A stretch of 20,761 nucleotides of DNA, taken from positions 1 to 20,761 of the forward strand of contig ONQL01000045.1 of the NCBI GenBank assembly GCA_900319985.1, given 5' to 3'. This stretch comes from an uncultured Methanobrevibacter sp. GTDB taxonomy: Archaea > Methanobacteriota > Methanobacteria > Methanobacteriales > Methanobacteriaceae. The position numbers and the translations under genes were made by a program. Shown piece by piece: positions 16,001 to 20,761 of this stretch. The notes under the pieces are model-generated. The model was not told the DNA's origin. It worked only from the letters and a program-made list of their open reading frames with translations, and ran no database searches. The stretch's first letter is position 1. Each line of letters opens with the position of its first letter.

Positions 16001-17388
16001 GTATCGATATCGAAGGTCCTGCTACTGGAGTTGTAAAAGATAACGGAATTTCAGTAAAATCTTCTACTTCCGCTTACGGAATTTACTCAGGTATGAATGG
16101 TGCTAATGTTTCAGCAACTTATGTTGGTAATGACATTGTTGGTGATGCATATAACGTATTCGGATTCTCATTAGGTGATGTTGAAAGTAATGTAACTGAT
16201 AATAATGTTGTTCTAGCAGGTAATTATACTACTGGAATTGCATACAGAGGATTTAATTTAGTGGTTGACAACAACGTAATTTCCGCAAAAGGTTCTAATG
16301 TAGGTAACGAATCTATTTGGGAAGGTTTCGGAGTTCAAAACATTGGTATTAAAGTTGTTAAAGGTGTTTCTACAATTACTAATAACAATATTCAAACTAC
16401 TGGTGATTCAGCTATTAATTTAACTAACAATGATGCAACAGTTAAAGATAACTATTTAGCAAGTGCTAAAGGTGTAGGTGACAATGCTATTGTTGAAGTA
16501 GCTAATGCTACTATTACAAGCAATGCTCCTGAATATAAAATAATTTTAGCATCTCCAAGAGTATATACTGAATATGCAGATGGTGTACTCTATGTTGTAA
16601 TGGCATATGATGAAAATGCTAATCCTCTTTCCAATATTACTCTTTTCTCAACTGTCAACAATGTAACTTACAATGCAACAACTGATGATGAAGGTTATGC
16701 AGCATTTGTAGTTGATTTGAATGCTGGTTATTATGTTGCAGTAACTTCATTTGCAGGTAATGAAGAATATGGTCCTAAGGATGTTTCAACTCCTATTACT
16801 GTAGATGCTTCCGCTTCCGCTATTAAAGCATCTTCATCTGTAACCGTTTTATTAACTACTGTTAAATCTGGATATAATTTCAAATTGACTTTAGTGGATA
16901 TGAAAGGAAATGGATTAGCAAATAAAAAAGTTTCAATTACATTTAATGGTAAAACCAAAACTTACACTACAAACTCATTAGGTGTAATCAGCTACAAACT
17001 TTCAGCAACTAAAACAGGCAGTTACAAGTTAACCATGAAATTTGCTGGTGACAATAATTATGTAGCAAGTTCTGCTACCTCAACTATTAAACTCACCAAA
17101 CAAGCTACAAAATTAACTGCTGCTAAAAAAACTTTCAAAGTTAAAACTAAAATTAAAAAATACACTGTAACCTTAAAAGACAGTAAAAATAAAGTTATTA
17201 AGAAAGTTAAAGTAACCTTAAAAGTTAAAGGTAAAACCTACAAAGCTACTACCAATTCAAAAGGTAAAGCTACTTTCAAAATTACCAAATTAACTAAAGC
17301 AGGTTCTTACAAATCTACTGTCAAATTTGCAGGAAATGCTTACTACAAAGCATCCTCAAAATCTGTTGTAATTACAGTTAAAAAATAG
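13072..17388 (+). CDS. Giant adhesin-like surface protein with three 325-residue beta-helix repeats and basic C-terminal Ig-like domains
   Basis: Counting ATT 13072 as start, the product is 1,438 residues. Residues 1-25 form a signal peptide ending in SVAFA. The cap motif TKDNFNNYFDSTGSLL (from residue 62) matches those of the neighbouring adhesin. Beta-helix rungs follow, dominated from residue 159 to about 1131 by three long repeats. Landmarks in each repeat are GSGNW(V/I)S(S/A)PIS, YDTIY, YYANGIDIEGPA, SAYGIYSGMNGA, NYTTG(I/M)AYRG and ESIWEGFGV. From about 1160 there are three Ig-like domains (for example NFKLTLVDMKGNGLANKKVS); the last is extremely Lys-rich (TLKDSKNKVIKKVKVTLKVK) and probably contacts the cell wall. 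No membrane anchor is visible. It probably acts outside the cell in adhesion or carbohydrate contact; the substrate is unknown. It has its own promoter and terminator. Starting at ATG 13105 would remove the basic n-region of the signal peptide. Confidence 0.87.
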   Translation: MKAKSLFISLIMLSVVMLSLSVAFASDNATDVAAIDNEIVIDEPLAVEEDSQAVSANENVVTKDNFNNYFDSTGSLLSNVTSDELIFSGDISNVGVDNIVLNRSIKISGNDAVLTNISIDVKSSDVVISGLTINQDKGEFGISVSNASDVLIEDSTINFNANAGINGYAINADFADNLKIMNNIINYVGATTGWEVNYAIRVSNSNNTIISGNKIKAKIVSADVGWAEIPPGSGNWVSSPISGTIAVRDSNGPVLDSNDINTTYSGVVTSYGYDTIYVVDFSGTSGTVIVNNNITSVGKDYIYGIIISDNDFTIRANNIKSTGEYYANGIDIEGPAAGVVEDNVIEVKSGSSAYGIYSGMNGADVNANYTGNEISGEAYNIFGFSIGDVSSNVINNTVLINGNYTTGMAYRGVSLSASGNKFVLNSSEVGSESIWEGFGVEAVGIKVIKGTANIADNVIAGPGKGVSLAGNETNVVLKNNMINTIANVDKNAYAIYVNDTASLEIVDNHIDYQGTTKGTGINNAIYLYNADGAIVNGNKFDLDLVSADVAWIEVPVGSGNWISAPISEGIVVEDSDNVSFDSNTVSTNFTDVITSYGYDTIYSVDFKNSNNAVITNNEITSVGKDYIYGIILSGNDFTIRANNITSIGEYYANGIDIEGPATGIVENNGVLVISGASAYGIYSGMNGADVSANYSGNEISGNAYNIFGMSVGDVDSNIVNNFINLKGNYTTGIAYRGSKLTIADNNVVLESSEVGNESIWEGFGVEAVGIKVIKGNVNINNNVIAGPGKGVSILNNVTEASLTGNFINTVANVDKNAYAIYAVDAAGLIVSNNTVDYQGATNGTGINNAVYINDVEGAVIDSNKFDLDLVSSYVPWAEVPSGSGNWVSSPISEGIVVESSNNVTFDNNTVNVQYTDVVGNYDTIYSVDFKNSNNAVISNNDIISNGNTYIYGIIITGDNFNINSNDINTTSNYYSNGIDIEGPATGVVKDNGISVKSSTSAYGIYSGMNGANVSATYVGNDIVGDAYNVFGFSLGDVESNVTDNNVVLAGNYTTGIAYRGFNLVVDNNVISAKGSNVGNESIWEGFGVQNIGIKVVKGVSTITNNNIQTTGDSAINLTNNDATVKDNYLASAKGVGDNAIVEVANATITSNAPEYKIILASPRVYTEYADGVLYVVMAYDENANPLSNITLFSTVNNVTYNATTDDEGYAAFVVDLNAGYYVAVTSFAGNEEYGPKDVSTPITVDASASAIKASSSVTVLLTTVKSGYNFKLTLVDMKGNGLANKKVSITFNGKTKTYTTNSLGVISYKLSATKTGSYKLTMKFAGDNNYVASSATSTIKLTKQATKLTAAKKTFKVKTKIKKYTVTLKDSKNKVIKKVKVTLKVKGKTYKATTNSKGKATFKITKLTKAGSYKSTVKFAGNAYYKASSKSVVITVKK
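13546..16464 (+). repeat. Three tandem copies of a ~975-bp coding repeat
   Basis: Unit boundaries, set from matching landmarks, are about 13546-14520, 14521-15495 and 15496-16464. The spacing is exact: the VSADV/VSSYV motif begins at 13729, 14704 and 15679 (975 and 975 bases), and the Trp codon of ESIWEGFGV lies at 14374, 15349 and 16318 (975 and 969). The third copy has lost two codons (SYGYD shortened to NYD) and diverges after IKVVKG. Copies 1 and 2 share long near-identical DNA stretches, for example around IYSGMNGADV, which points to recent duplication or gene conversion. Confidence 0.9.
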
Positions 17389-17423
17389 AGATTTTTAATC
17401 TCTATACTTTTTTTATTTTTTTC
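17385..17423 (+). terminator. Terminator of the second adhesin gene, stop codon in the left arm
   Basis: ATAGAGAT (17385-17392) pairs perfectly with ATCTCTAT (17398-17405) around a 5-base loop and is followed by a T-rich run (17408-17423). TAG (17386-17388) is in the left arm. The core stem matches the terminator at 61-82. Confidence 0.8.
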
Positions 17424-17760
17424 ATGTAGATATCTAAATTCAAATTTACTATTTTTAAAGAGCGGCTCTATTTAATGAAAATATGGCTATTTTTAATTGA
17501 AAGGTTTCCATTTACTTATTATTTAATAGACTCTTTCTTGCATTAATCACATGGAAAAAATCGACTAAAAAATCCCTGTTTTTTTTTGTTAAAGTTAGTT
17601 TTCATCAAAAGTGTATGTGGACATCTACATTTGACTGGTGAAAAAAAGTATTTTATAAAATATATGTTACAATATGATATATTTGATTAATATTTTAGGT
17701 AAAAATAGTTTAGCTTATGATTTTAATCATGTCTAAAATCAATATGGTGGTGGGAAAATA
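17424..17760. other. Convergent intergenic region without a recognised gene
   Basis: About 340 bases lie between two genes that both end here, so no promoter is required. Visible structure: the palindromes TAGATATCTA (17427-17436) and AGAGCGGCTCT (17459-17469), a T-run at about 17579-17588, and an imperfect long inverted repeat in which TTCATCA pairs with TGGTGAA (about 17601-17642) around a core with TATGTGGACATCTACAT. A 23-codon ATG frame at 17475-17546 lacks a ribosome-binding site. A small RNA is possible but not supported by any recognised family. Confidence 0.4.
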
Positions 17761-17780
17761 AATTAGCAAAAATAGCTAAT
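17752..17780 (-). terminator. Terminator of dnaJ
   Basis: On the minus strand ATTAGC (17780-17775) pairs with GCTAAT (17767-17762) around a 7-base loop, followed by TTATTTT. It starts directly after the dnaJ stop codon (complement of 17781-17783). Confidence 0.65.
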
Positions 17781-18923
17781 CTATTTCATTGCATCTTTGA
17801 CTCTGTCAAAGATTCCTTTTTCAACATGTTTAATTTCATCGCCACTGATTTCGGCGAATTCATTAAGTAATTTTTTCTGTTTGGAGTTCAATTTTTTAGG
17901 GACAACAACAGTGACAGTAACATACATGTTACCTCTTCCCTGATGTCTGTATGAGGTCATTCCTTGGCTTCTTAACTTAAATACTGTTCCACTTTGTGTT
18001 CCCGGTGTGATTTTGAATTCCACTTCTTTTCCTTCAATTGTTGGAATGCTTATTAAATCACCCAATGCAGCTTGCGGGAAACTAATTTGCTGTTCTATGT
18101 ATAAATGATCTCCTTCACGTCTGAATTGTTTATTTTTCTTGATATGTACAGTAACAATCAAATCTCCTTCAAGACCTGCTGATTCACCACAGTTTCCTTC
18201 ACCGGAAACTCTTAAGTGATTGCCTTCATCAACCCCTTCCGGAATTTCGATTTTAATAGTTTTAGTTTTTCTTTTACTGCCTTTTCCATGACAATCTTCA
18301 CATGGTTCTTTAATGATTTTTCCAGTACCACCACATTGTCTGCATGGTCTTACATTTACCATTTGACCTAAAATGGTGTTGCTGACTTCTTTAATTTGTC
18401 CTGTTCCTCCACAGGTTGAACATGTTTCTGGCTCTACTCCAGGTTTGGATTTAGACCCCTGGCATGTAGGACACAATTCGCTTCTTGTAATTTTGATTTC
18501 TTTATCGCAACCATTAAATGCTTCTTCCAATGTAATTGGAACTTCTGTGTAAATATCTGAACCTCTTTGGGGGCCGGTTCTGCCTCGGCTACGATTTCCT
18601 CCGCCAAAACCAAACATATCGAATATGTTTCCTATATCAAATCCTTGGAAAATATCTTCAAAGTTCACGTTTTGATAGAAATCTTCTGCAGTAAATCCAT
18701 CCATTCCTGCATGACCATATTGATCATATCTTTGACGTTTTTCATTATCGGACAGGACAGCGTAAGCTTCACTCACTTCTTTAAATTTTTCCTCAGCATT
18801 TGGCTCATCGCAAACGTCTGGATGGTATTTTCTGGCTAATTTACGATAAGCTTTTTTAATAGTCTTCTCATCCGCAGATTTATCTACTCCAAGAACCTCG
18901 TAATAATCTCGCTTGTCTGCCAT
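17781..18923 (-). CDS. dnaJ: Molecular chaperone DnaJ (Hsp40, type I)
   Basis: The 380-residue cytoplasmic co-chaperone delivers unfolded proteins to DnaK and stimulates its ATPase. All type I parts are present and ordered. The J-domain (residues 4-70) has YYEVLGV and the essential HPD at 34-36. A Gly/Phe-rich stretch follows (about 85-115, with FGFGGGN). Four CxxCxGxG zinc motifs have Cys pairs at 151/154, 168/171, 194/197 and 208/211. Two substrate-binding beta domains and a C-terminal dimerisation part (to 380) complete it. The length is typical. The start ATG at 18923 is preceded by AAGGTGA at normal spacing. It lies downstream of dnaK on the same strand with a 134-base gap, long enough for its own promoter. 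Bacterial-type DnaK/DnaJ systems in methanogens are generally attributed to ancient transfer from bacteria; this copy shows no recent-transfer signs. Confidence 0.96.
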   Translation of the reverse strand: MADKRDYYEVLGVDKSADEKTIKKAYRKLARKYHPDVCDEPNAEEKFKEVSEAYAVLSDNEKRQRYDQYGHAGMDGFTAEDFYQNVNFEDIFQGFDIGNIFDMFGFGGGNRSRGRTGPQRGSDIYTEVPITLEEAFNGCDKEIKITRSELCPTCQGSKSKPGVEPETCSTCGGTGQIKEVSNTILGQMVNVRPCRQCGGTGKIIKEPCEDCHGKGSKRKTKTIKIEIPEGVDEGNHLRVSGEGNCGESAGLEGDLIVTVHIKKNKQFRREGDHLYIEQQISFPQAALGDLISIPTIEGKEVEFKITPGTQSGTVFKLRSQGMTSYRHQGRGNMYVTVTVVVPKKLNSKQKKLLNEFAEISGDEIKHVEKGIFDRVKDAMK

Positions 18924-19057
18924 TTATTCACCTTATATGATAATTTAAAAAATAGATAGAAAAAATAATTTGTTTTATCTTATTGTTAGTTTATTATTGA
19001 TTCTGATTCTGATTTTATTATATTACCTAACAACTTAATAAAACATTATTATTAATT

Positions 19058-20761
19058 CTAGTCTTTTACTTCATAGTCTGCATCAATTGTGTCATCATTT
19101 TTGTCTTTAGCACCTGCATTAGGGTCAGCTCCGGCACCTTGTTGAGCTTGTTGTGCTTGTTGTGCTTGAGCTTCAGCTTGTGCCTGTTGATAAATTTTTG
19201 CACCAATTTCTTGAACTACATTGGATAATTCATCAGACTTTGCTTTAATGGCATCAATGTCATCACCGGCTATAAGTTCTCTTAATTCAGCTACAAGTCC
19301 TTCGACTTTAGTTTTTTCATCTTCAGATACTTGATCTTTGAGTTCATCTAAGGTTTTTTCTGAAGTGCTGCTTCTTTGACTTTTTGTTCGATTTCTTCGT
19401 CGGATAATTTTGTTGAGGAAGTAATGGTAATCGCTTGTTCTTTACCGGTTCCTTTATCTTTAGCAGTTACATTGATAATACCGTTTGCATCAATATCAAA
19501 TGTTACTTCGATTTGTGGAACTCCTCTTGGTGCAGGTGGGATTCCTACAAGTTGGAAACGTCCGAGTGAAGTGTTGTCAGCAGCCATTTTTCTTTCCCCT
19601 TGCAATACGTTGATGTCTACAGAAGGTTGATTGTCTGCAGCTGTGGAAAAGATTTGGCTTTTCTTGGTAGGAATTGTAGTGTTCCTTTCAATTAATGTAG
19701 TGGATACACCACCTAAGGTTTCAATACCTAAGGATAATGGAGTTACATCTAAAAGAACGATGTCTTTAATTTCTCCAGCTAATACTCCTCCTTGAATAGC
19801 AGCACCCATGGATACACATTCCATTGGGTCAATACCACGTTCAACAGGTTTTCCTATGAATTTTTCAACAAATTGTTGCACGATTGGCATTCTGGTAGGT
19901 CCACCAACTAAGATGATTTTATCAATTTCAGATTTGCTCATTTTTGCGTCATCTAATGCTTGTTGCATTGGTTTACCGGATTTTTCAACAATTGAATCAA
20001 CGAGCTCTTCTAATTTTGCTCTTGTGAGTGAAATGATTAAGTTTTTAGGACTTCCGTCAGCACCCATTGCAATGAATGGCAAGTTTACTTCGGTAGTTGT
20101 GGTGGTGGATAATTCGATTTTTGCTTTTTCAGCAGCTTCTCTTAATCTTTGTACTGCTTGGTCATTATCCATTAAGTCAATTCCTTCTTTAGCTTTGAAT
20201 TCATCAGCTAAGTATTTGATTAATACGTTATCCATATCGGTACCACCGAGTTGGGTGTCTCCGCTGGTGGATCTTACTTCAAATACTCCTCCACCGAATT
20301 CCATAATGGTTACGTCTAAGGTACCTCCACCTAAATCGTATACCATAATGTTCATGTCGTCTTCTTCTGCTTTGTCAAGACCGTATGCGAGGCTTGCTGC
20401 AGTTGGTTCGTTTACGAGTCTTACAACATCTAATCCTGCAATGGTTCCTGCATCTTTGGTTGCAGTCCTTTGGTTATCGTCAAAGTATGCCGGTACGGTA
20501 ATTACTGCTTTTTCGATAGGTTCTCCGAGGAAGGTTTCTGCATCTTTTTTGATTTTTTGTAAGATGAATGCGGAAATTTCCTGTGGGGAATATTGTTTTC
20601 CGTTTACGGTTACTTTGTGGTCAGTACCCATGCTTCTTTTAATTGCACTGATGGTATTTTCAGGGTTTGTAACTGCTTGTCTTCTTGCAGGTTCACCAAC
20701 TAACATTTGACCGTCATCAGTAAATGCAACATAACTTGGGAAGGATTTACCATATTGACTT
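19058..20761 (-). pseudogene. dnaK: Molecular chaperone DnaK (Hsp70), 5' end outside the window, frame broken in the lid domain
   Basis: The frame runs in from the right edge (SQYGKSFPSYVAFTDDG), lacking about the first 40 residues. The nucleotide-binding domain is intact: VPAYFDDNQRTATKDAG, VNEPTAASLAYG, DLGGGTLDVTI and LVGGPTRMP. The linker VLLDVTPLSLG and the substrate-binding beta domain (NTTIPTKKSQIFST, VTFDIDANGIINV) are also intact. In the alpha-helical lid the frame reads IEQKVKEAA, then LQKKP and a TAG (19348-19350). A second frame, open from at least 19366 to TAG at 19058-19060, encodes the rest: TSEKTLDELKDQVSEDE, then a Gln/Ala-rich stretch and the acidic end DADYEVKD. Compared with remembered DnaK sequences, about 22-26 residues (the usual AEADKK...RNNADS region) are missing at the joint, so a deletion not divisible by three is more likely than a single-base slip. 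The product would be a DnaK with an almost complete loss of lid. Assembly error is possible. Confidence 0.85.

Noticed and set aside
17475..17546. 23-codon ATG frame in the convergent gap
   Set aside because: No ribosome-binding site, no recognisable features, and length expected by chance.
19035..19055. AT-only 7-bp inverted repeat (TTAATAA/TTATTAA) after dnaK as a terminator
   Set aside because: The stem is very weak and no T-run follows on the minus strand, so dnaK may read through toward dnaJ.
19808..20710. 300-residue open frame on the plus strand opposite dnaK
   Set aside because: It is antisense to strongly conserved dnaK codons, and its protein is a low-complexity Ser/Pro-rich sequence with no recognisable family.

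Overview
The window looks like a chromosomal segment of a methanogenic archaeon of the order Methanobacteriales, most likely Methanobrevibacter or a close relative. The grounds are: very AT-rich DNA, GAGGTGA ribosome-binding sites, TTTAAATA boxes at archaeal TATA distances, giant secreted adhesin-like proteins made of right-handed beta-helix repeats followed by lysine-rich Ig-like domains, a membrane-anchored extracellular CobN-like protein, and DnaK/DnaJ sequences of the Methanobacteriales style. The species cannot be fixed from the sequence alone.

Layout, left to right. Positions 1-65 are the last codons of an adhesin-like gene (+). Next comes an M50 (site-2-protease type) membrane metalloprotease (+, about 364-1025), split by a one-base frameshift between its two active-site motifs. 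Convergent to it is a tRNA-dihydrouridine synthase (-, 1076-2065), and then a secreted DUF1002/YpuA-like protein (-, 2242-3090). Divergent from DUF1002, across a 200-base promoter region, is a 1,641-residue CobN-like chelatase-family protein with a signal peptide and a C-terminal membrane anchor (+, 3292-8217). Two giant adhesin-like proteins follow on the same strand. The first (8362-12930) carries an unusual Cys/Asp/Gly-rich 14-residue repeat. The second (13072-17388) is built on three 325-residue internal repeats. A 392-base convergent gap separates these from dnaJ (-, 17781-18923) and a dnaK (-, 19058 to beyond the right edge) that is interrupted by a frameshift plus an apparent deletion in the lid region.

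How it fits together. Positions 2242-17388 form a cell-surface block: every gene has an export signal, its own TATA-like box and its own terminator, so they are probably transcribed one by one. The dnaJ-dnaK pair is an unrelated chaperone cluster; dusB and the protease are also separate units.

Most worth a second look: (1) the CobN-like gene and the second adhesin have perfect ribosome-binding sites and perfect signal peptides but no ATG, GTG or TTG at the expected start, where ACG and ATT stand instead; (2) the IDG/Cys repeat array; (3) an extracellular tethered CobN-like protein with a CCHHTC motif; (4) stop codons built into terminator hairpins in all five surface-protein genes whose ends are visible; (5) the broken dnaK and M50 genes, which may be real lesions or assembly errors.
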